Position numbers and translations under genes: made by a program. This document shows, piece after piece, positions 19,301-29,499 of a stretch of 64,000 nt of DNA (its first letter is position 1; every line of letters begins with the position of its first letter). This stretch comes from Schizochytrium sp. TIO01. Its lineage: Eukaryota > Sar > Bigyra > Thraustochytrida > Thraustochytriidae. The stretch is from contig SMSO01000005.1 in NCBI GenBank assembly GCA_004764695.1, positions 99,501-163,500 of the forward strand, read 5' to 3'. Under the pieces are notes generated by a model that worked only from the letters and a program-made list of their open reading frames with translations, was not told where the DNA came from and did not search any database.

Positions 19301-19673
19301 ACGTCTTCATTTGGCCCACGACTACTGACGCCCATCCTGTTGCATTTGCAAGAACATCATTTCTAAAGGGCTCTTTCGTGCCCACAGAAATGTAGCAAAT
19401 CACTGTCTTGTTGGCGCTCTTAAGCGATGGAACGAGAGATGCCTGCGAGGACACATCGATATCAATGAAAACGACGTCCTGGTTTGCGACCTCGTCTTTG
19501 CCGCCTCCAGACCAGCCCCAGGCCAGCAGTGCCCATGTCGATCCCACGGGCACCTCTCGCCATGTAGTGCTTGCGTCTACGTTCTGCACCAGCGCCACTA
19601 GCGCCACCATCACGAAGGCCACCAGCATCGAGGCTGTGCTCGCCAGCGATACGCTGGCCCGCACGTGCCTCAT
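16386..19673 (-). CDS. Membrane-anchored protein with three GH114-like domains and a Pro/Thr repeat linker
   Basis: A 1095-residue paralogue of the 11330-13411 product. Order: signal peptide (1 to about 36), GH114 domain 1 (about 40-290), a Pro/Thr/Gln repeat linker (about 295-400), domain 2 (about 430-670), a Ser/Thr-rich insert, domain 3 (about 690-1000), one transmembrane helix near the C-terminus (TGAIGATVGCVLILIYLSYR) and a basic tail. Domain 1 keeps GIEPDN (157-161) and FNVEYKL (E253). Domain 2 has IAPDFMD instead and WVHHYNL where the later acid should be, so both acids are affected. Domain 3 has ILPLDVN and keeps FNREYSV. Only domain 1 looks catalytically complete; the others may bind glycan. 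Many N-X-S/T sequons fit a secreted or surface protein. I start at the ATG at 19673; the frame extends two codons further only to a TTG. Single exon. Confidence 0.85.
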   Translation of the reverse strand: MRHVRASVSLASTASMLVAFVMVALVALVQNVDASTTWREVPVGSTWALLAWGWSGGGKDEVANQDVVFIDIDVSSQASLVPSLKSANKTVICYISVGTKEPFRNDVLANATGWASVVVGQMKTWDEQWLDITQLDTLQELMGPRFERAAAAGCDGIEPDNTDCYANTECYMNITAIGGSRAKAIAYQKEYNAWQITYAHSLNLSIGLKNSLELVTSMASSYDFAVNEQCLSESECGRMVYFTGSNKAVFNVEYKLESNTCSRASAHSMSSKMCAGADGMCVNGTWSDCTTPSPTSPPTLEPTPQPTLQPTPQPTLQTTPQPTLQPTPQPTLQPTPQPTLQPTPQPTLQPTPQPTLQPTPQPTLQPTPQPTLQPTTKKPTLQPTTYPTLVIVPTTSSPTPYPTIMVTTDAIDPSGSLVMSIPTGMRTVNPNTTFANMAWGWADGGKDNATGMDAVMVDLDTTSSEQINMWDEEHKLVVCYFSAGTRELYREDVLADPAAWQAATLNATLETSNAWLNISNLTAMQELLIPRLDRAVAHNCSAIAPDFMDCALQDTCTAFLPNATQALQDQLVFNRWLASAAHERGMLIALQNAPGLVQYLADDFDWAINSNCLSYDECSLYDPFYTRNKSIWVHHYNLDNQTSLCTEAQSLHIQLKFCDGGNNTVNFMCQDGTWHNCFNSLQAGELVAPPINYEARDLVPWANLVVGIPIDTADTSTASSTDSPTTVSETNTTTAANATTSESASDTTNSLRRLVDTRYSHSPHLRALDTIEAVTGDTSIADLDNVTGAEVVLVDLHTQDGQLNSKLVQSLYSNTRAVMCTFSAGVLETWRPDYEENATLWNNLTAFTNTRDWLNISSIDLRILMGKRIVSAANIGCSGILPLDVNCNSYASCRRAFGFSREEADIAQYAYNDWLASMASSQSLKIGLHANSKLADLMVSQYDFAMAEGCISRGECAAYMKFLNTSKPVFNREYSVTTSLCDASEQWGVSTKMCSGDASSQECSNNTTQVNCFGSVGTRGTNESSSDAVEEESDSHSLKLSPVVTGAIGATVGCVLILIYLSYRRRRSSRRRRNSSVDGTVTVFSHNSRHENFRD
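18565..18780 (-). repeat. In-frame coding minisatellite, nine 24-bp units
   Basis: Nine tandem 24-base units in the linker of the three-domain GH114 protein. They encode PTPQPTLQ, with one TTPQPTLQ variant and silent changes (cagcgtc/caatgta). The first coding unit abuts PTLE, and a degenerate PTTKKPTLQPTTYPTL follows the last. The unit is a multiple of three, so copy number can change without breaking the frame. The peptide resembles extended, possibly O-glycosylated Pro/Thr stalks between carbohydrate-active domains. Confidence 0.95.
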
Positions 19674-22600
19674 TTTCAAGGAATTTCAGGTTTGCTGCTC
19701 CTTAAATTTTATTCGACCACAGGTTCAAATAGCTTATCGTGGTCCATCACTTTTTTAAGAACTTGAATTGGTTATTAATTTATGGAGCTTGAAAATAGCG
19801 ACATGACAGGATTGGTAGGTGGAGAGAGTTAAAGAGAACTACTAATACTATCGCTCTTCTGCTCTTTGCTACTTTTTTCACGCGCGCTCCCTCGGCCCTT
19901 AGATGGTCAATACCCACAGCAATAGGAGTCTGTTCTACTTCCTGAAGACGAGAAGAGAAACTTTCTCTTTGGTTTCGCTTTTTCTTTTATTGTTCCTTTT
20001 CAGGAGCCAAGTAGGACCTACCTAATGGTTCGAAAGGTCTATTAACCTGTCTGTCTGAGATACTGAAATGAATGCATGTGGGTGAGTATGTCGATCAAGA
20101 CGATAGTCCAAAGCATCATGAAGCTCGCTCTACGCACGGCGCACGCCAGAATTTTAATGAGCCTATGACAGGCGCTGTGCAGTCTGTGGAAGCATTGGAT
20201 GTTCGTAGGATTGGTGGCTCAGTGCAGGTCCTCGGGTGTTTTGGTTTATTTGAACCTTCTGTGTGGCGAGATACTCTTTTATAACTCGACTTGCCTTCTA
20301 TCACTTCTTTTTCATTTCTCATTTCAGTGACATGCGCAATGTTCCTCTATCTGAAGCCTTGTTCGCTCCATACCACTGCGCTTTTATCACCACTCCGATG
20401 TCAGGCTAAGTAGCTGGAGCCTCTGAAACACAAAGCTGTATAGCACCATTCACTCTTGTGATTATGCTCTTGTTTTCGAAGAAGGTCACGGTGTTGTCTT
20501 TTTCTTTTTTCTTTTTCTTTTTTTTCTTTCTTTCTTTAATAAAAAATAACACTTCCATTTAATTCCCTATTTCGAATACGTGATTCTCATGCTAATTATA
20601 ATTTTGATTATGATTTTGTCATGGAAAAGAGAGAGAGAAAGAAAGAAAACCATGACTGATCACACCCTATCAAACACTTGGAGCGCTGCCTGAAGGAATG
20701 TTTTCGCACGGACACGCCTAAGCCTGGATGACCTGACTGCGAGGATGGTACATCAGCCACGATCAAAAACTGAAGAGCGAATGGTATGCATACAGGCAGG
20801 GCGCCACCTCTAACCCGAACGAATTGTATGTGATGCCTAAATGAAATGCAAACTTAAACCTCTGTACGCTCAACTTGTAGAGTGTGCTCCTTTCATCACG
20901 TGAGAATGTTAAACATCAAACTCTGCATTTCGAACAAAGGACAATTTTAAGTAGTGTTCAAGCTTATTTACATCTACATACGAAGACGCACCTCACCTGT
21001 ATGGCAGTACTGTTAACCTACACAGGCGCGCGCCAATATTAAAACTGTAATTCACGTGCCGCCAGCTTTAGCAGCGACAAGTCTCTTATGATGCAGTAGG
21101 GTAGTACTCGTGCTTGTCTGGCTGAGTATGATGATTGAATGCAGCATATCAGCACACAGCTGCTCAAATTTATATTGTACAGAAGGGGTGTAGGACTTGG
21201 GGATCAAGACGATAAAATCGTATTTGGCTTTCGAAGTAACAGCTGTATCATGCTACCTATAGCTGATGAAAGAGATGATCTCCCAAGCATTATCATTAGG
21301 TAGTACAAAAAAAAGACAGAGCAGAGGCAAATACTACGAGCAGACATTTCCAGCACTGGACCAGAAAAGGTTTTCAAAGAACTGCTATCGCTGAAGTACT
21401 TAATTACTAAGTAGCCTAGCGCGCGGCCAAGGCTAAGTTCTTAGTCATCTACAGCAATAAGGAGATTCATTACGATACATTATCTACGACGCACTGCCTT
21501 TGGTTTGGTTACTTGGCTGTTTGGCTTTTGGCTTGCAGTGGGCTAGCCACTGGCCGGGATCATGGGATTGCGTGTTGTTTTGGCCAATGGAGCGTCCTTT
21601 TCTGCAATTCTCTTTGCTTTTGCATTTTCCTAAAAGCTCGTGATTCACGCTATTTCTCTTCCAAGGCTTTAAATTATTTGTTTTGTTTTACTCATAACTT
21701 TTAAACATTAAAAAATAAGTCTTTTAAAATATATAAATAAAGAGGAAAAGGGATGGCATTGACAAGGCGGTGGACTAAAAGTAGGGGAGCATGCCACAGT
21801 ATGTTAATCACAAGCCAGGGATTGAGATTGGTGTCTAAGAACATAAACTTCATGATATATTGGAAAATCTTGCCTTGCGTTTCTATCTAAAAGTTCAGTT
21901 TTTAATATTTTTTGTCCTGTGCATTCATTGGGCCCACACTTAACAGAGGTCTCCATTTACTTTTCGACGCACGTGCAGCACACACTTAAGGTGGATTAAG
22001 TCTGCACGTGAATATAGCCTACCAGGAAAGAGCTATAAAGCAAGTATATTCTTTAATAGAGGCAAACACCTTAAGCGGACGTGCGTCTTGAATCTGTGGG
22101 ACCGTGAGGTTCCCCCGCGGGAAGTCGCTGTTCCTATGTAGTTACTGCAGTTTTAAGCATCCCAGTTGAAACAATACAAGCTTCTGCGGACGTTAGAATA
22201 GCAAAACAAGATTCGGCTAGGACAATAAATCAAGTGTCCTGGCTCGAAGTTACATCCTGAAGCCAGAAAGTAATACCTATTAGTGGTGCTACTCCCTTGA
22301 TGAATAACTAAAACTACGAGGATGTCTGCGCCCACCCATCTTGAAGACAGTAAGAGCGGGAAAAAAAATAGAACGTATCTGCCAAGAGCTACTTGCTCTT
22401 TTCTGGTGTCTTCAACTCAAGCTGCTCATTTATTCTTCAGCTCCTCCTCAATATCTCTTATGCTACTCGCTTTCGATGCTTGAAGAATAGTATATCGCTA
22501 TTTCACTCACTGGAGCTCGTTCCTATTTTCAGGTTTTCTTTTGTACCAATGGGCATGGTACGAGAATGATTAATTTTTTAACATTATAATACTACGAAAT

Positions 22601-24596
22601 ATATCTTCATAAATAAAATTAAATTTTAGAAAAACAAAAAACAAAAAAAAACTTAAAAAAACTACCAACTTGAAGCAAGTTTAAACTTGAAGGGTCACTC
22701 GCTCGGACAGATGGTACCTTGAAAGCATTGGTAGAAGCCAGATCAAAGTTGCTTTCGATTTTGACCGGACGCGGAGGGATTATTCTCAGTGTACCGCGCG
22801 TTTTTGCGCGTCGTTGGCACAAACTACCCGTATAATTGGGTGCAACCTTCTGAAACCTGAGAGGAGCAATATTTCCGCCACTTCATCACGCTACTCTTAG
22901 GTACCACTCCTTCCTACTAAAGTCTGCTCGACTTGTTCTTGTAATTTGGCTAAGGGAATATTACTGCCACAACAGTGGACCAATCAACTTAAACCTAGTA
23001 AGCTATCTAGGTACCTCTAATAGAATATGAGAACGACACACTCTGTCTGACGCAAATTCAAAAGTTGGCAAGTCATACTCGCTAAATGGTGAGACTTGAA
23101 AGATGTGGTCTTGCCACCTTAGATACATATATAAATTCGTAGCTGGAATACGGTCGCTGCCCGGGTCTGCAAGTAGTTAACTTAAGCTTTTTTCTACTAC
23201 TTGTTTAATGTTCGTTTAAGCTCAATTTCACTTTAGTATTTTATTTGCTGAATAGAATACAAAGAAACTGCTTGGTTTTGAATATGTGTACTGTAAATGA
23301 AATATGTGCATCACTAGTTTTATTAATGACAATGTTAAGAATTCCTATTCGGCTAATGGTGGGATTTAGCCCAAATAATTGCAAGAGGCGTCCTAGAATG
23401 TAAGCAAGTATCTCTTGGCTCTTGCTGACAAAAATTTTGAGTAAAAAGAGCTCTTCTGACTCTATATAGTAATAACAATTTTGTAAACACTGCTAGAATG
23501 TGCAACAAAGATACAAGCGATGCTAACATAAGCGCAGTTTTCTACTTTGCTAATTCCAAAAAGTAATGCCTTCTTTAGCAAGACATTAATGTGAAGACGA
23601 GGTTTGTGCACAACTCCAAGAATTTCGAACTCGTTAGGAATTAGAAGGAAAACATGGTTTTCCAGACGTGGTGCAGATATGTTCCCCTTGGATGTTTTGA
23701 GAAAGATGACCTGCCATAAAATTTGTCTTTGATTTTCTTCTTGGACCTCCAGTCAACTAAAAGGATTGCTAGCAAAGTACTCTAGCGGGCGATCAGCACA
23801 AACTAATGGCAGGTACAAGAAGCTCTTTGAATGAAAACAGAAAAACCTACCTTAGACACTTGCAATTAAATTAGGCATGCTTAAACTTGATGAAGAAAGA
23901 AGTGGAAACTACATTAGGGTATCAAATATCGATCTTTCTAACGCAATGACACATCACTCAAGCTCCGACACGCACTATCTCTTTGCATAACATACTTTCA
24001 TTTACTTAAATTGTGCATACGATTAGTATCACTCACAATGTACTGTTTTTTGTTTGTTTTTCAACCATTTGTTTATGATTAGAAGAGAAAGTGCAGCTCG
24101 AACGTGACTTATGTAACGTATTTTGTACTGTCTAAAGCAGATCAAGGCATCGACCATCTTTGTCTTTTCAAAGTGAATTTTTTGTTGCCTTCTTTGTTTT
24201 AGAGAAGAAAAAAAAAAGTTGTCATAGCATGAAATATAAAATTCCAAGGAAACTATTAAAATATGCCGGAGTTGTTCGTCTGTTTTCCTAAAAGAAAGGT
24301 CCGTATTATAAGTCAATGGTTGGTGACATGAAGGAAATCATATTTAAGCGTTGATGATCTATTCTTATTAGGTGTAACGGAAACAAGCAAGTCAGCAAGC
24401 GAATTGGGTCGTGGATGGGGATAACTTTGCAGAATGTTAAAATCTTAAGCAATTCTTGCGCTACTTGCTCGATTTTTTCTCTCTAGGTAGGATACACGCC
24501 GTTCAATGAGTTCGAGGTGAGAGGCCATGCGCAGAAGGGACATAACTCTCCTTGCAGCCGCCCCAGCATCTCTAATACATTTGTTTCCTTTGCTGT
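19674..24596. other. 4.9-kb AT-rich region without a supported gene
   Basis: The longest quiet stretch. The longest open frames are under 100 codons, lack motifs and are AT-driven. CT/GA-rich tracts lie at about 20505-20545 and 20630-20650. It includes the 5' flank of the three-domain GH114 gene and the 3' flank of the UPF0489 gene. A non-coding RNA or an intron-rich gene cannot be excluded by eye. Confidence 0.55.
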
Positions 24597-26363
24597 TTAA
24601 TCTTCGTCGAGATCAACAATACCACTGCTATCAGCAAAACCGCGCAGCAACGCTACGTCGGCGGCATCGACTGGTCGTGGTGGGCCAGTTTTCTCATCTT
24701 CATTAGTAGCTGCCATTGTAAAATCACTATGGTATACAATATTCCGCTCTGGGAAAAGGCGTGCAACCATGCTCATAACCAAGTCCTCAATGAGCCCGCT
24801 CAGCATTGTTGGTAAGTAATGATCATAGACCTGTGATTTTGACAATGTTACACAAATTGGAGGGCCGCGGGCTTCGATTTCGGCTTGAATCCAAGTCTCG
24901 AGGCGTGCTACTTCAGCACGGATTTCGCGTGGTGCCGGCTTACCAATAGGGCCCAGATGCGGCGAGCGATCAAGAATAGACACAATAAAATCCCCAGACC
25001 ACTCAAGCACGTCCCTCTTAAAAATAGAATTCCAAGCATGGCGTTGCTCGCTGGTAAAACGATCGATTGCGCTTAAAAGACGATTCATGATTTCTGGGGA
25101 GGCAACATGACAATTGGTCTTCGCATCTCGCAGAGCCGACTCAACGCTTGTAAGAGAGGTCAGTCCCCGGCGTTCAGCAAGGTGAATAAACAGTCGCCGC
25201 ACAGACAGCACTTCAGCATCCTCCCGGTCGCCTGGACACGCAATGGCCCCCATAACGTGTTCCTGCACCCACTGTAGGTCGAAGCCATTTTCTTCAAAGA
25301 GCTCGATGCATGGGTCGTTTGTGGCAAGAAAATCAAAGTCAATGTCTAGAATCCAAGGCGCACCAAGTTTTCTATCATGGTGCACTTGTGCGTCCAGAGT
25401 CGAGACAATGACCTCCACGGGAGCTTGGTGCAATGTGATATCCTCTATTTTACATGACGCGAATTCTTCTGTGTCCTCATTCCGTGCCTGTGCTATTTGT
25501 TCATCCTCTTCCATATCTTCTGCTATGCTATCTCCATTGTTCTTCTCGGTAGTCCCCTTTACGTCAATATTCTCACCGGTGCGGTGGACTGGAGTGAGTT
25601 CTGCAAAGCACGCAAGCTCATCCTCGGGGTCGATTCCTGCTACTGCCGTGTACCATCCCACACCAGGTCCATTGTATGTGCCAACATCAAAGTCTGATCT
25701 CAGCCAGTGTACGGAATCTACAATTCCGGCAAGCACAGCGCGCGTGATGAAGTCTCCAATGGCGGCATCTTTGAGCACCCGCTTAAACATGCGCTCCACT
25801 GTAGAACCTCTCCCTGCTGGCAAGCCTTCGCTATCGACATCCATCATATCACTGTGAGAGTCCACGTGAACCACAGATACCCCCGTGCGTCCGCGCAGTT
25901 CTTGAACCCAGAAATCAAGAACATTACCATGCTGCTCGACGACGAGAATCGGCATTGAGTTCCATCCGAAGAGACTCGAAGCTGTTAAACCTACGCTGGT
26001 TTGGTGGTTGCCAGTTGAGAAGTGAACAAAGATGAGCGTGGCCAGCAATGCAGTGAAGATGACGACTGTGAGCCTACAAGGCTTAATCGTGAATGGCACC
26101 GTCGAATATATAGTGTTGGTGAATTTAGCGATTTTCATGGATTTCACGAACTTAGCGAGACTGGAGGCCGTTTGAGCCACTTTTGAGGAGAACTCGCGAC
26201 GAAGTTTCGAGGGATTAGAACGACCTCCATGAAGAGTACGATGGGTTGGCAGCGAAGAGGTAGATGGCGAAGAGGACGCGGTGGAGGCGGTGTCGCGTGG
26301 GCTCCATGGTGTCGCGCCGTTTTGGCCGTGGCCGTGACGTCTCGATTCCGACGCGCGGATCAT
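24597..26363 (-). CDS. UPF0489 (C5orf22-like) protein with a type II membrane anchor
   Basis: A 588-residue protein with the UPF0489 domain, a poorly characterised family that includes human C5orf22. Family landmarks are MPILVVEQHGNVLDFW (from 137), VHVDSHSDM (165-173) and WILDIDFDFLATNDP (337-351). The paired H/D motifs resemble the metal-binding loops of the arginase/deacetylase fold, so a metal-dependent hydrolase is plausible but unproven. Residues 1-90 are basic and Ser/Thr-rich, followed by one hydrophobic helix at about 97-115, so the domain is probably lumenal or extracellular. An acidic insert (about 280-302, AEDMEEDEQ) lies between the two motif blocks. I start at the ATG at 26363; upstream in frame there is only a TTG at 26378. 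Confidence 0.8.
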   Translation of the reverse strand: MIRASESRRHGHGQNGATPWSPRDTASTASSSPSTSSLPTHRTLHGGRSNPSKLRREFSSKVAQTASSLAKFVKSMKIAKFTNTIYSTVPFTIKPCRLTVVIFTALLATLIFVHFSTGNHQTSVGLTASSLFGWNSMPILVVEQHGNVLDFWVQELRGRTGVSVVHVDSHSDMMDVDSEGLPAGRGSTVERMFKRVLKDAAIGDFITRAVLAGIVDSVHWLRSDFDVGTYNGPGVGWYTAVAGIDPEDELACFAELTPVHRTGENIDVKGTTEKNNGDSIAEDMEEDEQIAQARNEDTEEFASCKIEDITLHQAPVEVIVSTLDAQVHHDRKLGAPWILDIDFDFLATNDPCIELFEENGFDLQWVQEHVMGAIACPGDREDAEVLSVRRLFIHLAERRGLTSLTSVESALRDAKTNCHVASPEIMNRLLSAIDRFTSEQRHAWNSIFKRDVLEWSGDFIVSILDRSPHLGPIGKPAPREIRAEVARLETWIQAEIEARGPPICVTLSKSQVYDHYLPTMLSGLIEDLVMSMVARLFPERNIVYHSDFTMAATNEDEKTGPPRPVDAADVALLRGFADSSGIVDLDED

Positions 26364-26595
26364 GCCACAAAGCCCCAAGGAGCCGGCGCAGCGAGCAACG
26401 TATAAACAGAGAAGCCAGGAATGTGAGACAAAGGAGGTGACCCGCTTAGTTTGGTCTTTGCGTGGCCAATAGATGAAACTAAGTAACCGGCCACGGGACG
26501 AAAGAGCCTACGAGTTGAGTTTGCATTTTATTTTTCGTTTCTTTTCTTTCAATTTTGCAAAAGAATTTACAATTTGATTTCTTCAAAAATTGACG

Positions 26596-26901
26596 TTAGT
26601 CATCTCTGCCGCATAGAATTATGGACGCAGACGCATATGCCATTGCGATGCCCAACTCGCGCGCAGTGCTACAGCAGAATACGGACCTCCCATCTTCACT
26701 GTAAGAATCAGACACGTAAGAGTCCCGGACTTGAAGATAGACAATACCTACGAGAAATAAGCTTAACTTCATGCTTTTGCTCATCAAAATTTCTTTGAAC
26801 GTTCCTGTCAATTCCACTCTTGTTTCGGTTTCCTCAGGCATGCATGGTCTAGCGCGAACGACTGGTGCTTGCACGTTTACCTTCGGTTTCAACTCGATCA
26901 T
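26596..26901 (-). CDS. Small hypothetical protein or exon
   Basis: A 101-residue frame from the ATG at 26901 (gtgATGatc), or up to 136 residues if opened at an upstream TTG. Composition is protein-like: a polar, charged N-terminal part (VNVQAPVVRARPCMPEETE), then a hydrophobic stretch (MKLSLFLVGIVYLQV) and a Cys/Ala-rich end. It lies 230 bases upstream of the UPF0489 start on the same strand. I do not recognise a family; it could be an exon or chance. Confidence 0.35.
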   Translation of the reverse strand: MIELKPKVNVQAPVVRARPCMPEETETRVELTGTFKEILMSKSMKLSLFLVGIVYLQVRDSYVSDSYSEDGRSVFCCSTARELGIAMAYASASIILCGRDD

Positions 26902-29301
26902 CACTGTTTGACTTTTAACAAAGTCATTGTTAGTTGTTAAAAGGAAAAAAACTCCATGGACGGAGAGACGACGATGGTGGCCGTCCGAAATTAGAATTTG
27001 GGACAACGGTGTGTCCTAAAATCACCCTATTGTGGAAATGGACTTGCGAGGAAGAGCCCTCCGTGAGCAAGATGAGTTAGGTGGATGCCCTGGCTTCGTG
27101 AGTGTTCTTGCTCTATGCTGGCACCAATGGACTAACTAAATATGACCAACTCGACAAAGGGTGATGTCGGAATTTTGGACGAGATCTGCAATTGGTTCGG
27201 TGGCTAGATAGTACAAACAACTAGAGATACCTACTCGATGCTGCTCAGACCTGAGTTATTGCCTATGCTTTTGCATGAGTTTCTTTCATTGTATGATAAT
27301 GCAACTCCAAGTTCGTCCGCATTTCCTAGCAACGCTTAAAAGGAAATGCAGTTATTTTGGTGCAGCGGACACGGACATTTTCAGTTGGCACCATCCACTC
27401 TCTACGTTTTAATTTAGAATACTTGGTTCAGGCAAACGTGTCAACAAAAATGGTGACGAGGAGTGAATTACGATCAACACTATCTATGTCATAGCACGAA
27501 CTTACACGCAGGGTTGGGAATGCTACGGTGCCATAGTTACAACATCCAGTCAAGATTCGTGCCAAGAGATACCGTCATGGGTACAGGGGATTCTGAGGGA
27601 GGTCGAGATCACGATGGGGATCTTCGAGTCAGGTCACATGCTTCAGTTGTCAGGTACGCCGAATCGACTCACTTCCCCCCTCAAGCCATACTTTGACATG
27701 GCCACTCTCAAAAGCATAGATAGCATCAGATCATATACTTACTACCTTGCTTCAAATTTGATGCCAATAGCCGAATTGAGCAAGGAGAATGAGACCGACG
27801 TCACGGTGCTGTACCCTAATACAGGAAAGTAGGTAGGTTGGTACCATCGTGATGGCCTTTGGCTCATACTCCGCGTCAGGTACACTCTAAGACTTCATAA
27901 ATCCTTGCGCTGAGTCCAGCACCATTGCGGCGCTTCAGTATCCGTCATCATGATGGTCAGAAAGGTGTGCACTTAGCCAGCTCGCACCTAGCTAGCTAGA
28001 GATACTAGCACTCAACCTGCTGTGATCTCTTGTACAACTTGAAGCTCCTCGACTTCAACTTTCAAGACTGGCAGAGACTGCAGCAACATGGGTGCTGGAT
28101 ACCTGCTTAGTCTCAGTGGTGTAGCAACTTGTTTGGCAAAAAACTCGAGCTGGCATGGTCTGTGGTACCTGCTGCATTCGAGCTGGTAACCAGAAAGTTT
28201 CATGCCTCTCCCCCAGAGGGGGAAAGTACTCTGGTGTGCGCAAGCATAAGTTTGCTGACTCCGTAGCGGCTGTCGGATGTCAAACCGAAGAGCATCATAA
28301 ATACAGTAGTGGCGACTCGGCATCACAAAACTCTGAACGAGGAGGAATATGGATATGATTTTACTAGGTGGTAGGTACTTCCCAACAGCTTGAGGGCGGC
28401 GGCTCTTTCGCAAAAGTAAAGCACTGCTATCATCTTTTTTGGGCAGAAATGCAGCCAGTACATTCTACATTGCGCTGCAGGCAGGTAGGTAGAGAATAAT
28501 TATGCCATGCTTGATCAGCTTTAACGTCACGAGGAGAACAGCGTTGGGCTTGCACACCTTGTGCAGTTGCCACTTTTGAGATCTTTAACCTCCAACCTTG
28601 TCGCACGGCACGTGAGGGACTCAGGAGACTCGTTTAGCAGAATGATGAGATAAGTACGTGCATCATTGTACTTCAAGCTGTACTTTTTCACTCTACTCTG
28701 TTCTGATCATGATGTGCAGGAAGACCCCAGCCATTCCGTCTAAACTGGAGCGTGTGCCCCGTATTAAAGTGCGATTATTAAGCTCTTTTAGAAGTAATCT
28801 TCCTTGAGAAACACCAAGAAACAACTGCTTTCGATCTCGAACTCCAGCACACTCGTTATAATCAAGCGATCAGCAACTTGAACATTGGCCGACAAAGCGA
28901 GCTGGATAGATCCCTCGCACGCTTTTCGCAGTCCAAAGAACTTATTGTAGCAGCGTGACCACCTTAACATCGACAATCGATTCCTCACTGTTTGCCCAAA
29001 ATCAACTCGGAAGAACGTAATATTATTACCAAACGAGGAGGAGTGAGCACTCGGCAAGGCGCACGCGTGAATAGGGGGGTTATTATAAACCTATTCTTCT
29101 GTTTTTCGCTCAACTTTATCTAATAAAAGCCATGTAAGCCATTCCTAAGAGGGATTAAACACTTATAATACCCCTATTAGCGCACACCTGCCACTCGCAA
29201 TCAGCACGTGCAAAGAAAGGGAAATAATATGAGCGACGAATGTTAAGTATTAGGGCCTAAATAGTGTTTTTTTGTTTTGTTTGTTCTGAAGTAACGAATG
29301 T
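26902..29301. other. Intergenic region, no supported gene
   Basis: About 2.4 kb with frames up to 133 codons (28012-28413 minus) that lack motifs and read as low-quality translation. Several GTAGGTA-type motifs occur (27829, 28369, 28480). The last few hundred bases are the 5' flank of the BAR gene. Confidence 0.55.
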
Positions 29302-29454
29302 ATGATGGAGACCAAGAGTGGAATGCAAGTTGAAGTGGGCTCCATACCTGCAAAACCTATCTGGCACGTGGTGCTCTCGGCCGCGGACAGTCTTGACGAG
29401 AAGCTGGCAGAAAGGGTCCGCGCAGGCAGCTCTGTCTGCGGTGTCCTGGGTTGA
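29302..29454 (+). CDS. 51-codon frame in phase with, and just upstream of, the BAR gene (uORF or first exon)
   Basis: A frame of two Met codons plus 48 residues (ending in DSLDEKLAERVRAGSSVCGVLG) and a TGA at 29452-29454. It is in the same frame as the BAR-domain gene: after the TGA the frame is open straight into the ATG at 29500. Its composition is protein-like. A 24-nt GT...AG segment (29441-29464) spans the TGA and could be removed without a frame change, although such an intron would be exceptionally short. The alternative is an ordinary uORF. Confidence 0.35.
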   Translation: MMETKSGMQVEVGSIPAKPIWHVVLSAADSLDEKLAERVRAGSSVCGVLG

Positions 29455-29499
29455 AGATCAGCAGGCACCATTACAGTCGTTCAATACCTCGAAGGCAGT

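Noticed and set aside
29452-29454. TGA before the BAR gene as a selenocysteine codon
   Set aside because: The position is far from any redox motif and no SECIS-like element was evident; splicing or a uORF is simpler.
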